NCBI GenBank assembly: GCA_050700115.1
Contig: JBOHGG010000027.1
Coordinates: forward strand, 1-64,000
DNA from: GCA-003244245 sp050700115
Lineage (GTDB): Bacteria; Actinomycetota; Actinomycetes; Mycobacteriales; Pseudonocardiaceae
Direction of reading: 5' to 3'
DNA: 64,000 bases
The stretch's first letter is position 1. Each line of letters opens with the position of its first letter. Made by a program: the position numbers and the translations under genes. The notes beneath the pieces were generated by a model. That model saw only the letters and a list, made by a program, of their open reading frames with translations. It searched no databases and was not told the DNA's origin. This document shows, in pieces, positions 15,405 to 23,811 of the stretch.

Positions 15405-16625
15405 TTACTGCCGGAGTGGATCGTGGAGTGGTCGCCGAGCGGGGTCCACGGACTTCGGGGGAATGAATTCGGGGTGCCCGCGGGCGTCGAGTCGGATGTG
15501 CCATCTTTGGCGGTGCACGATGGTGTGGTGATAGGCGCAGAGCAGGCACATGTTGGCTAGTTTCGTCTCGCCTCCGTCGAGCCACTCGAGAATGTGGTGG
15601 GCCTCGCAATAGCGGGGCGGGCGGTCGCACCCAGGAAAGGCGCATCCTTGGTCGCGTTGAGCGAGTGCGTCACGCAGGGCGGGGGTGGCCAGCCGGTGCT
15701 GGCGCCCGACGTCCAGCGGCATCGAGTCGCTGCCCAGCACCAGGGGAATGAATCCCGCATCACAGGCCAGGCGGCGGGCTTGGGCGGCGGTCAGGTGTCC
15801 GCCGGTGTCCAGGGTCGCGGTGCCCAGGCCCTCGATGAGGTCGGTGAGCTTCATGGTGAGCACCAGGTGGGGGCGTTGCCCGCCCCGGGTGGGCAGCGCA
15901 CCCTCATCGAGCAGCCGGCTCATCGCCTCGACGAGGGCGTCGGCATCGCGGCGGGCTGAGCTGCGCATGTCGGGGACACCGTCGAGGGGTGCGCGGCGGC
16001 CGTTGAGGGAGTTGAGGACTTCTAGTACCCGGGCGCCGCCTTCGGGGTCCAGCTTCCCGGCGAGGCTGACCATACCGTCTGGGCCGGTACGAACCCGCAG
16101 CTCCCGGATGGTCTCGGGTTCCTCAGTGGGGGCCGCACCGTCTGGATCGAGGTGCGCGAGCAGCCGCTCGCCGATGCGGGCCAGTGCGGCGGGGTCGAAC
16201 CGGCGCGCCGCGGTGGCCAGGGTCTGCTCGGTGTGCGCGGCCACCTCGGGATGGGCCGAGGGTGGGATGCGGCGCAGGGTGGCGGTGATCACCCGTAGCT
16301 GGGTGGGCCCGATCGCACCGGCGGCCAGTTCTGCCGCGGTAGCCGGCAATGCCGGTGCCAGCACCTGCCCGGTCAGCGACCGTCGCGGGGTCAACAGCGC
16401 AGCCTGGTCGGCGCGGGCCTTGCCCTCGCCCTTGGACAGGTTGAGCACCCCGCACAACAACCGCGCCGTAGTACCAAACCCGGCGACCGCACCCGCCCGC
16501 TCGGCATCCAACTCCGCGACCACCTCAAGGACCCGCGCATAAGACCGCCGAAAGTCGGCCTCCGCGTCGCGTAGCACCTGCAGCAACCCCTCAACGCGGG
16601 CCTGGGTGCGATCCTCCTCCACCAT
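15405..16625 (-). CDS. DUF222 / HNH endonuclease domain protein (13E12-repeat family)
   Basis: A 406-residue protein with an N-terminal DUF222 helical domain and a C-terminal HNH nuclease motif: 'CAFPGCDRPPRYCEAHHILEWLDGG' with the paired cysteines and 'EAHH', then 'LLCAYHHTIVHRQRW'. This family (13E12 repeats in mycobacteria) is abundant and often mobile-element-like in actinobacterial genomes. The start at the ATG of MVEEDRTQARVEG is preferred to a more upstream in-frame start, because the extra 50 residues are not family-like. It is convergent with the P450 gene. Confidence 0.85.
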   Translation of the reverse strand: MVEEDRTQARVEGLLQVLRDAEADFRRSYARVLEVVAELDAERAGAVAGFGTTARLLCGVLNLSKGEGKARADQAALLTPRRSLTGQVLAPALPATAAELAAGAIGPTQLRVITATLRRIPPSAHPEVAAHTEQTLATAARRFDPAALARIGERLLAHLDPDGAAPTEEPETIRELRVRTGPDGMVSLAGKLDPEGGARVLEVLNSLNGRRAPLDGVPDMRSSARRDADALVEAMSRLLDEGALPTRGGQRPHLVLTMKLTDLIEGLGTATLDTGGHLTAAQARRLACDAGFIPLVLGSDSMPLDVGRQHRLATPALRDALAQRDQGCAFPGCDRPPRYCEAHHILEWLDGGETKLANMCLLCAYHHTIVHRQRWHIRLDARGHPEFIPPKSVDPARRPLHDPLRQ

Positions 16626-16849
16626 GGTCACGACACCATTCTCGCGACCAGCACCGACAATTCCGGGCCTCGTGGGGAGCACCCGAGAAACTAACCCAGG
16701 AATGCGACGAACGGTCGCCCCGCAACGATGAACGGCGGCCAACCCACGATCTCCCGAAGAGTCGCCAACCTGCAACGCATGACGCCGTTCCGATCGGCTG
16801 ATTCCCTATCGGGATCGGGTGTCAAGGGGGCGCGGGTTTGGGCTGCGTG

Positions 16850-16987
16850 ATGTACGGGCCGGCCCCTCCCGCGTGCTACGTGCTCGGCGGGGAGGTCGCG
16901 TGGCCGGCCGGGGACGTACCCGAGCCGTTCGTCGACTCCGACGATATCGCCGACGTCGCGGTCATGCGCGGTTGTGGCCTGCGGTAG
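16850..16987 (+). pseudogene. Possible NmrA/NAD(P)-binding oxidoreductase fragment
   Basis: In the 374-base gap between the HNH gene and the DUF397 gene, the plus strand encodes GEVAWPAGDVPEPFVDSDDI followed by ADVAV. This matches the segment around the 'PFVDxDDIADVAVAAL' motif of NmrA-like SDR proteins. Both ends are missing, and 45 codons is far too short for the fold. It is best read as a gene relic. The rest of the gap shows nothing I recognise. Confidence 0.4.
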
Positions 16988-16999
16988 TCGTCTGAATGG

Positions 17000-17233
17000 T
17001 TACGCGAGGTCGTCGAACTCGCCTGCCTTGACGCCCTTGATCCAGGCGTCCACCTCAGTGCGGGTGAAGAACACGACGCCAGCCTCCGGGTGGTTGCTGT
17101 TTCGTATCGCGATGCTGCCATCCGCTAGTGGCGCGGCCTCTACGCAGGAGCCCTGGTCAACGGTGAAGCTGGACTTGCGCCAGGGAGCGGTGTCCAGGTC
17201 GGGTACGGCTTCCGGACAGCGGGGGTTGGTCAC
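17000..17233 (-). CDS. DUF397 domain protein
   Basis: A 77-residue DUF397 protein with the hallmark 'WRKSSFTVDQGSCVEAAPL' and 'VFFTRTEVDAWIKGVKAGEFDD'. It overlaps the upstream helix-turn-helix gene by GTGA. DUF397 proteins are small partners of Scr1/DUF5753-type regulators in Actinomycetota, and several such pairs behave as toxin-antitoxin-like or developmental switches. No catalytic motif is visible. Confidence 0.9.
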   Translation of the reverse strand: MTNPRCPEAVPDLDTAPWRKSSFTVDQGSCVEAAPLADGSIAIRNSNHPEAGVVFFTRTEVDAWIKGVKAGEFDDLA

Positions 17234-18096
17234 GAAAACTCCTCTGCGGCATCTCGGATCATTGTCGCCGACTCGTCCGCCGACAGCGCATGGGCGCAGG
17301 TGCGCTCGAAGGCCAACTTATGGTATTCGATCTCGTGGGGTTCTTCGAGGTAGAGCGCTCCGGCTCGGTGCTCGATGTAGGCCACGCCCGGGTCGGTGGG
17401 CCAGGGGAAGTCGAGGATCTGGAAGCGCCCCATCAGGCCGGGATGTGCGCCACTAGCGTAGGGCACGACCTGCACGGTGATCGTGGGATGGCGCGCCATC
17501 TCGGCGAGACGCAGCAGTTGCTCTCTCATCACGGTGGGATCGCCCACCACGCGACGCAGAGCGGCCTCGTCCACGACCGCCCACAGCCGCAGCGGGTCGG
17601 ACTCGCGGTGCAGCACCCCCTGCCGCGCCATACGCAACTCGACGAAGCGGGCGATGTCCGGTTCGGCTCGTTCGCTGACGCCGCGCCGCGCGATCGCCTC
17701 GGCGTAGTTCTTGGTCTGCAACAGACCAGGGATGGCCTGGCCCTCACAGGTACGGATCCGCGATGCGCCCTGTTCCAGGCCAACGAACAGGAAGAACCAG
17801 CTCGGCACCGTCATCGCGTCATAGCGTTCCCACCAGCCCTTCTGACGCGAGTCCTTGGCGGCTTGGAGATAGAGCGCCCATCGCTCCTGGGGCACGTTGT
17901 ACAGCGGGAGCAGGACCTCATCGAGATCACGCACCACGACCGGTCGCTCGGCGGTCTCGTAGTAGGACACCTTGCCCACCGAGCACCGCAGGGCCTTCGC
18001 GACGTCCTTCTGATCGAGCCCCGCCTCTTGACGCAGGCGCGCGAGTTCGAACGCCAGCCAACGCCGCCACACCGTGGGACTTGACGCCTCGGTCAC
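17230..18096 (-). CDS. Scr1/DUF5753-type helix-turn-helix regulator
   Basis: A 288-residue XRE-family protein. Residues about 10-65 are the HTH (LARLRQEAGLDQKDVAKALR ... GKVSYYETAERPVV), and about 100-285 the DUF5753 domain (e.g. 'EGQAIPGLLQTKNYAEAI', 'ITVQVVPYASGAHPGLMGRF', 'VAYIEHRAGALYLE'). The GTG start has CAGGAGG nine bases upstream. It is coupled to a DUF397 gene and lies divergent from an uncharacterised gene with a perfect palindrome between them, which is a likely binding site for this regulator. Confidence 0.9.
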   Translation of the reverse strand: MTEASSPTVWRRWLAFELARLRQEAGLDQKDVAKALRCSVGKVSYYETAERPVVVRDLDEVLLPLYNVPQERWALYLQAAKDSRQKGWWERYDAMTVPSWFFLFVGLEQGASRIRTCEGQAIPGLLQTKNYAEAIARRGVSERAEPDIARFVELRMARQGVLHRESDPLRLWAVVDEAALRRVVGDPTVMREQLLRLAEMARHPTITVQVVPYASGAHPGLMGRFQILDFPWPTDPGVAYIEHRAGALYLEEPHEIEYHKLAFERTCAHALSADESATMIRDAAEEFS

Positions 18097-18217
18097 CACT
18101 ACCTCCTGCGGTTTCGCCACGCGCAGGCGACAGTCTGCCCCCGCGTACCGCCCACGCCTCGAACGACTGGCGATCCGCACGAGGACACAGCAAGATCACC
18201 CGATCGGATGCCTAGTG

Positions 18218-18249
18218 TGATGTAGATTTCAAATTTACTATCTACATCA
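18218..18249. promoter_or_regulatory. Perfect palindrome between divergent genes (probable operator)
   Basis: TGATGTAGA (18218-18226) and TCTACATCA (18241-18249) are perfect nine-base arms around an AT-rich 14-base centre, unusual in this GC-rich DNA. It sits about 120 bases upstream of the HTH gene and about 90 bases upstream of the divergent small gene. It is therefore a candidate operator/promoter for both. Confidence 0.65.
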
Positions 18250-18339
18250 TGAGATCGGGTAAACCGCTCAGCGGCGTCCAAGACCGAGATCAGCCTACCT
18301 CGCCGCTGGTCAGAGCCATGCTCAGGGACAGAGGCAGTC

Positions 18340-18780
18340 ATGATTGAGACGCCGGTACGGACGGGCCAACCGTGTCACGACGAGTCGTACAACGACGGCG
18401 CCCCAGGCGAGATGGCGCAGCGGCACGACGGCGACGACCGACTCGACGAGACGCCAAGAGAGGACATCTCGACACTCATACCGCTGTGTGATGAGGCGGA
18501 GTTCACTGAGCTGCTGGCCGAGATGGTGGCTGATGAGGCACCTCGAGTGTTCGCCGTGGTGCAGGAATACGGCGAGCGGGTGGACGGCCGGATCGCGGCG
18601 TGGGGCATGGCGTTCGAAGACCACGCTGAGGTGGTCAGCGTCGGCAATGGCGCAACCATGAACGTGCGTTCACCGGAACGCGCGGCACGTACGTTCAGCC
18701 ACCGCCCGACCATCACCGCCCGCGTGGTGTGGGTCAACCCCGACGCGGCGACGCCACCCGACGAGATCGACCCCACCTGA
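18340..18780 (+). CDS. Uncharacterised 146-residue protein next to the HTH/DUF397 pair
   Basis: A soluble acidic protein with a disordered N-terminus (about 1-45) and a compact C-terminal part (about 48-135: LCDEAEFTELLAEMVADEAP, 'RVFAVVQEYGERVDGRIAAWGMAFEDHAEVVSV'). Similar small proteins are common near Scr1-type regulators in Pseudonocardiaceae, but I know of no assigned function. It is divergent from the HTH gene across a palindrome. Several ATGs are possible; 18340 is taken as the longest. Confidence 0.6.
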   Translation: MIETPVRTGQPCHDESYNDGAPGEMAQRHDGDDRLDETPREDISTLIPLCDEAEFTELLAEMVADEAPRVFAVVQEYGERVDGRIAAWGMAFEDHAEVVSVGNGATMNVRSPERAARTFSHRPTITARVVWVNPDAATPPDEIDPT

Positions 18781-19011
18781 GTGGGAGCAAGACACTTTGT
18801 CAGGGCTGCTGCACGAGCCGATGGAGCAGGGTGTGGAGCATCGTGACACCGCGATCCCGGGTGGGTCCATCTCCGAGTATCCCGCGGCGCAGGACGGTGC
18901 GGTCTCGCATGGTGCTGCGGAGCAGCGTTGCGAGGCCATTGATCGGCCACTGCAGTCACCTCGCTGACGGTCAGCATCAAAATCACCAATCAACACGCCC
19001 GTCCGTACCCC

Positions 19012-19626
19012 TCAAGTCCAGTGCTTCGGCCGACGCAGGGTGATTCCAGCGTTGTTGACAACCTCGGTCGGCAGCTGCGCCTGCCGGATCTTGTCATCGC
19101 CGATGGACAGGTAACCGTCCACGGCGCGCTTCAGATCAGCGGAGTGCCTTTCCGGCGGGAAGGCCGCGATGATCCTCTTCTCGGGGCGGAGGCGCTTCAT
19201 GGTGACGATGGCCGGGCACAAGTCGCTGTCCGCAGAGATGAGGAGGGCGGTGTCATAGCGGTCCAGTACAGCGTCCTCAATCAGCGCAGCCGCGATGTTG
19301 ACATCGGTCTCCTTCTCCTCGTACACCGTCCACACTGCTCCGCAGTCCCGGCAGCGGCGTTGTTTCTCCTGGAATCGACCGTCCACGACGGCCACCAGCG
19401 GGCTGTGGCTGGCGAGCGCATCCAGGTAGCCGGACTGACGCTGTCGGCCGTCAGGATCGTTGCGGACGCGGGCAGTGAAGTAAGCGATCTGCTCCAACGC
19501 CTGCCCAGGGCGCAGTAGGCTCATGGCGAGAGCCTGCAGGTCGAGCCAGAGGTACTTTCGGCCGTGCTTTGCCTTCAACCCGAAGTAGAGGTTGAAGCCG
19601 TCGACGTAGACTGCGACACGGACCAC
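19012..19626 (-). CDS. NYN-domain (PIN-like RNase fold) protein
   Basis: A protein of about 204 residues with a NYN/LabA-type domain: 'VAVYVDGFNLYFGLK' with the first conserved aspartate, 'EKETDVNIAAALIEDAVLD' and 'DTALLISADSDLCPAIVTMK' with the other acidic metal ligands. Two Cys-x-x-Cys-like positions ('RRCRDCGAVW') suggest a small zinc knuckle inserted between strands. NYN proteins are metal-dependent RNases or RNA-binding factors. GTG 19626 was chosen because GGAAAGG lies eight bases upstream; ATG 19659 is an alternative. A 231-base gap on its 3' side holds nothing I recognise. Confidence 0.8.
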   Translation of the reverse strand: MVRVAVYVDGFNLYFGLKAKHGRKYLWLDLQALAMSLLRPGQALEQIAYFTARVRNDPDGRQRQSGYLDALASHSPLVAVVDGRFQEKQRRCRDCGAVWTVYEEKETDVNIAAALIEDAVLDRYDTALLISADSDLCPAIVTMKRLRPEKRIIAAFPPERHSADLKRAVDGYLSIGDDKIRQAQLPTEVVNNAGITLRRPKHWT

Positions 19627-19683
19627 GGGTGCGCCTTTCCAGCGATCAATGTTGTTCATGGGGTACGCTGAGGACACACCACG

Positions 19684-19738
19684 CCAGGGTGAGCAACCCT
19701 GGCCCGACGGCCCCGGGCAACCGGGGCCGTCTCTTTTT
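19684..19738 (+). terminator. Tandem hairpins with U-tract (intrinsic terminator or small RNA end)
   Basis: A small stem CCAGGGT/ACCCTGG (19684-19702) is followed by a perfect 11-base stem GACGGCCCCGG/CCGGGGCCGTC with a GCAA loop (19706-19731) and TCTTTTT. This is a textbook intrinsic terminator on the plus strand, but no plus-strand gene ends here: the nearest is 900 bases upstream. It lies in the leader region of the divergent NYN gene. It may end a small antisense or regulatory RNA. Confidence 0.7.
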
Positions 19739-19859
19739 GGCGCTCCAGTCGGTAGTCATGACTCCTGCTCTGAGACGGCGTGACCACGGTAGATCAACTT
19801 CGGGGAGCGGCGGGCCCCGGGCTGGGGTTGGGGGCTTGGCGCCTACAAGACACTACAAA

Positions 19860-19896
19860 GAGACCCCTGCTCGTGGCTTGTGCCAGCAGGGGTCTC
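19860..19896 (-). terminator. Hairpin downstream of the peptide-type ABC operon
   Basis: A perfect 12-base stem (GAGACCCCTGCT and its complement) with a 13-base loop lies about 120 bases beyond the stop of the binding-protein gene. Read on the minus strand it is followed by TTTGTAG, a weak U-run. It is the likely terminator of the ABC operon. The surrounding 19739-20019 sequence contains nothing else recognised. Confidence 0.55.
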
Positions 19897-20019
19897 CCGG
19901 TATCGGGGTGGAGGTACGGACCTGATCACACAAGCAGCACCCCCGCGCGGGTAGCGAAGCGGAGCGCGCCAGCGGAGCGCATGACACCGCACCGATCTCA
20001 CCCCGGGCACCCGCTGAGG

Positions 20020-21696
20020 CTACTTCTGCCAGCCGATGGTTTCCGGTGTAGCCGCGAAGAAGCGCCCGGCGCCGTAGTTGGCCAGGCCCTGCTTGACGGC
20101 GACGATCGCCGGCCGGTTGATCGTCGGCATGATCCCGTAGGTCTTGAACGCCTCGGTCTCCACCTCGTTGGACGTCGTGTACTGCTCCTGCGGTGTGAGC
20201 AGCTGGTTGATCGCCCGTAGCTGGGCGTCCAGCGCCGGGCTGTTCACCCCGGACTTGATGAGCGTGCTGTCCGAGCAGTAGAGCTGGCAGATGTAGGCGA
20301 TGCCGTACGGGTCGGACTGGGAGACACCGGAGTAGAACATGTCGAACCGCTTGCCGGTGACGATCGTGGAGAACTCGCTGGCCGGGACCTGCCGGATGTT
20401 CAGCCGCACCCCGATGTTCTTGAGCATGGCGGCGGTGGCACTGGCGATGGCCTTGCCGGTCGGATCGTCGCCGGTGTTGACGTAGGTGAACTCCAGGGGC
20501 TTGCCGTCCTTGACCCGGACCCCGTCCGGACCAGGCACCCAGCCCGCCGTCTCGAGGCCTTGCTTGGCCTGCTCCGGGTTGAAGGTGATCACCTTGGCGA
20601 AGTTGTCCTGGTAGCCGTCCTGGAAGGGCAGCAGGACCATCGAGCCGGGCAGTTGCGCGGTCAGGTTCAGGCCCTGGAAGTGGATCTCCTGCAACTGCTG
20701 GCGGTCGATCCCCTCGAACACCGCCTTGCGCACCGCCGGGTCGGCGAGGATCGGGCTCTGGCCGTTGAGGGTGAAGAAGTTCAGCGCTGGCTCGATGCTC
20801 TTTCGGATGTTGATCCCGCTCATGCCCTGCACCTGGGCCAACCGGTCCTTGGTGGCCACTCCCGTCGCGTCGAGCTGGCCGTTCTTGAACGCATTGATGG
20901 ACGCGGCGGACTCCATGGTCAGGAACGTCCGCGAGTCCAGCTTGCCCGTCTTGCCCCACCACTTCGTGTTGCGGACGAAGGTGATGGTGCCGTTGCGCTT
21001 GTCGAAGTTCTGGATCTGGTATGGGCCGGCCCCCCACTCCGGGTGCGGGTTGTCGATGTAGCCCTGGTTGTAGACCTGCGGGTCGACCGCATTCGGGTGG
21101 ATCAGATTGTTGAACAGGCTCTGCCACCACAGGTTCACGCCCCGGAAGGTGACCACCGCCTGGCGGTCGTCCACGCCGCGGCTCACCGAGGCGATCCGGT
21201 CGTAGCCGTCGGTGGAGTTGACGACGTACGCGGGGTTGGTGGCGCTGTTGGTCTTGTAGACCGCCTCGAACGAGCGCCAGTCGATCGGCGTGCCGTCGTT
21301 GTAGGTGGCCTTCGGGTTGATCGTGTAGGTGACCCGGGTGTTGCCGTCGACCGTGTCCTGCTTGACGTCGGTCAGGTAGTCGGGGTTGAAGACGGCGTCC
21401 CCGTCGGCGGTGAAGGTGATCAGCAGCGGGTTGTACCAGTTCCACACCGTGCGGGTGTAGAGCGTCGAGTCCCCCTGCCAGAGGTTGAACTGCGGGGTGA
21501 TCTCCGGCAAGGCGGTGGTGAGGGTGCCGCCGTCCCTGATGTTCTCGTACAGCTGGGGGTTGAACTGGGCCTGCTCAGACAGCGACTGCACGGTGTCGCC
21601 ACTGCCGCCGCCGGTTACGGAGCCGCCGCAGGCGACCAGCGCCACCGACAGCACAGCGGTCGCCGCGAGGGCGACGGTCCTCTTCACGACGTGCAT
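20020..21696 (-). CDS. Peptide/nickel-type ABC transporter substrate-binding lipoprotein (family 5)
   Basis: A 558-residue SBP_bac_5 (DppA/OppA) protein. The signal peptide ends in lipobox ALVAC (Cys near residue 23). Typical family 5 segments include 'KPEFTYVNTGDD'-like 'PLEFTYVNTGDDPTGKAIAS', 'DPAVRKAVFEGIDRQQL' and 'TFNPEQAKQGLETAGW'. It captures oligopeptides or similar ligands outside the membrane for the permeases encoded upstream. It is the last gene of a four-gene minus-strand operon, 57 bases after the ATPase gene. Ligand specificity cannot be read from sequence. Confidence 0.92.
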   Translation of the reverse strand: MHVVKRTVALAATAVLSVALVACGGSVTGGGSGDTVQSLSEQAQFNPQLYENIRDGGTLTTALPEITPQFNLWQGDSTLYTRTVWNWYNPLLITFTADGDAVFNPDYLTDVKQDTVDGNTRVTYTINPKATYNDGTPIDWRSFEAVYKTNSATNPAYVVNSTDGYDRIASVSRGVDDRQAVVTFRGVNLWWQSLFNNLIHPNAVDPQVYNQGYIDNPHPEWGAGPYQIQNFDKRNGTITFVRNTKWWGKTGKLDSRTFLTMESAASINAFKNGQLDATGVATKDRLAQVQGMSGINIRKSIEPALNFFTLNGQSPILADPAVRKAVFEGIDRQQLQEIHFQGLNLTAQLPGSMVLLPFQDGYQDNFAKVITFNPEQAKQGLETAGWVPGPDGVRVKDGKPLEFTYVNTGDDPTGKAIASATAAMLKNIGVRLNIRQVPASEFSTIVTGKRFDMFYSGVSQSDPYGIAYICQLYCSDSTLIKSGVNSPALDAQLRAINQLLTPQEQYTTSNEVETEAFKTYGIMPTINRPAIVAVKQGLANYGAGRFFAATPETIGWQK

Positions 21697-21753
21697 CTTT
21701 CTCTCTTTCCGGGGCCAATGCCGCGCGGCGGGCGCCCGGCCGGTAGGCGAGCG

Positions 21754-23811
21754 TCAGCGGAAGTGGCAGGCGTTGCGCTGGTCGGAGACCTCCCCTCCGG
21801 TCAGCCTGGGTGTCTCGTCCGTGCAGCGGGCGCGCTGCGCGTCGTTCAGGGTCAGGTGCAGGGGGCAGCGGCTGACGAACCGGCAGCCGGGGGTGGAGTC
21901 GGTGGGGCTGGGCAGGTCGCCAGGCAGGATCACCCGTTTCCGCGCGCGCTCGACCTGCGGGTCGGGCACCGGGATCGCCGAGAGCAGGGCCTCGGTGTAC
22001 GGGTGCTGGGGGTGGCCGAACACCTGGTCCACCGCCCCGACCTCGACGATCCGCCCCAGGTACATCACCGCCACCCGGTCGGAAATGTGCCGCACGACTG
22101 ACAGATCGTGCGACACGAACAGGTAGGACAGCCCGAGCCTGGCCTTCAGCTCGTTCAGCAGGTTGATCACGCCGGCCTGGATCGAGACGTCCAGCGCGGA
22201 GACCGGTTCGTCCAGCACAACCAGCGACGGGTTGGTGGCTAGGGCGCGGGCGATCCCGATGCGCTGACGCTGCCCGCCGGAGAACGCGGTCGGGAAGCGG
22301 TCGCTGTGCTCGGGGTCGAGCCCGACCAGCTCCATCAGCTCGTCGACCCGGTTGTCGATCACTGACCGATCCTTCTCGCCGAGTGCCCGCAGCGGCTCGG
22401 CCAGGATGTCGAAGACCGTCAGCCGCGGGTCCAGCGCGCCCATCGGGTTCTGGAACACCATCTGCAGCCGCCGGCGCAGCGCGCGTTCCGCCCCCCGGCC
22501 GCGCAGGCTCTCGACGTCGACGCCGCCGACCCGGATGCCGCCGTGCTGCGACGGGCGCAGATTCATGATCTCGATCAGGGTCGTTGTCTTGCCGCACCCC
22601 GACTCGCCGACCAGCCCGAGTGTCTCGCCCTCGCGGATGTCCAGGTCGACGTCGGACACCGCGTACACCCAACCCACCCGGCGTTTCAGCAGGGCACCCT
22701 TGAGCACCGGGAACGTCTTGCTCAGCCCGTCCAGTTCGAGCACGAGCGGGCGCTGCTCGCGAGGCAGCGCGCCCGCCGGCGCGTCGGGTGCGGTGGGCAG
22801 CGGGTACACGGGTGCGCCTTCGATCCGACCGTCCTGGATCTGGTCGGCGCGGATGCACGCCGCGCTGTGGTCGGCATGCGCCGGCACCGGGGCCAGCGCG
22901 GGCTCCCGGTCGGTGCACTCGGGGATGGAGATCGGGCAGCGCGGGACGAACGGGCAGCCGGGCGGTTGGTCGACCAGCAGCGGCGGGTTGCCCTGGATCG
23001 GCACCAGCGGTACCCGCTCGGTGGTGTCCACCCGGGGCACCGCGCCGAGCAGGCCGATCGTGTAGGGCATCCGGGGGCGGCCGAACAGCTCGTCGACCGG
23101 TGCCTTCTCCACCGGCCGCCCGGCGTACATCACCATCACCTCGTCGGCGACGCCGGCCACCACGCCGAGGTCGTGCGTGATCATGATCAGCGCCGCCCCG
23201 GTCTCGGCCTGGGCGAGCTTGAGGACCTCCAGCACCTGCGCCTGAACCGTGACGTCCAGGGCGGTCGTCGGCTCGTCGGCGACGATGACCCTCGGGTCGT
23301 TGGCGATCGCCATCGCGATCACCACCCGTTGGCGCATGCCGCCGGAGAACTCGTGCGGGAACGACCGCGCCCGCTCCGAGGCGTTCGGGATACCGACCAG
23401 GTCGAGCAGTTCCACCGCCCGCTTCCAGGCCACGTCGCGGTCCAGGTCCTGATGCACCTGCAGCGCCTCGACGATCTGGCGGCCCACCGTGAAGATCGGG
23501 GTCAACGACGACAGCGGGTCCTGGAAGATCATGCCGAGCTCCCGGCCGCGGATGTCCGACATCGTCCGGTCGTCGAGCTCCAGCAGCTCGCGGCCGCCCA
23601 GGGTCACCGACCCGGACACCGCCGCGTAGTCCGGCAGCAGCCCCATCACCGCCATCGAGGTGACCGACTTTCCCGAACCCGACTCGCCGACGATCCCGAG
23701 CGTCCGGCCCGGGTACAGGTCGAAGTCGACGCCGCGCACCGCGTCCACCCGGCCGGCTTCGGAGGGAAAGGACACCCGCAGGTCGCGGACGACGAGCACC
23801 GGTTCGGTCAC
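21754..23811 (-). CDS. Fused double ATPase of peptide/nickel-type ABC transporter (DppD-DppF fusion)
   Basis: A 685-residue protein containing two complete ABC ATPase domains. The first has Walker A GESGSGKS (42-49), signature FSGGM (about 155) and Walker B 'VIVADE'; the second has Walker A GESGCGKT (402-409), signature FSGGQ and 'LVVLDE'. Each half ends with the oligo_HPY cysteine-rich C-terminus ('PPGCPFVPRCPISIPECTD' and 'PGCRFVSRCPLHL'), diagnostic of the Dpp/Opp class. Its start overlaps the permease stop by four bases. It energises the two permeases of this operon. Confidence 0.93.
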   Translation of the reverse strand: MTEPVLVVRDLRVSFPSEAGRVDAVRGVDFDLYPGRTLGIVGESGSGKSVTSMAVMGLLPDYAAVSGSVTLGGRELLELDDRTMSDIRGRELGMIFQDPLSSLTPIFTVGRQIVEALQVHQDLDRDVAWKRAVELLDLVGIPNASERARSFPHEFSGGMRQRVVIAMAIANDPRVIVADEPTTALDVTVQAQVLEVLKLAQAETGAALIMITHDLGVVAGVADEVMVMYAGRPVEKAPVDELFGRPRMPYTIGLLGAVPRVDTTERVPLVPIQGNPPLLVDQPPGCPFVPRCPISIPECTDREPALAPVPAHADHSAACIRADQIQDGRIEGAPVYPLPTAPDAPAGALPREQRPLVLELDGLSKTFPVLKGALLKRRVGWVYAVSDVDLDIREGETLGLVGESGCGKTTTLIEIMNLRPSQHGGIRVGGVDVESLRGRGAERALRRRLQMVFQNPMGALDPRLTVFDILAEPLRALGEKDRSVIDNRVDELMELVGLDPEHSDRFPTAFSGGQRQRIGIARALATNPSLVVLDEPVSALDVSIQAGVINLLNELKARLGLSYLFVSHDLSVVRHISDRVAVMYLGRIVEVGAVDQVFGHPQHPYTEALLSAIPVPDPQVERARKRVILPGDLPSPTDSTPGCRFVSRCPLHLTLNDAQRARCTDETPRLTGGEVSDQRNACHFR

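Noticed and set aside
19853..21445. A 530-codon minus-strand frame overlapping the binding-lipoprotein gene
   Set aside because: It shares the strand but not the frame of the clear family 5 lipoprotein and shows no family motif or signal.
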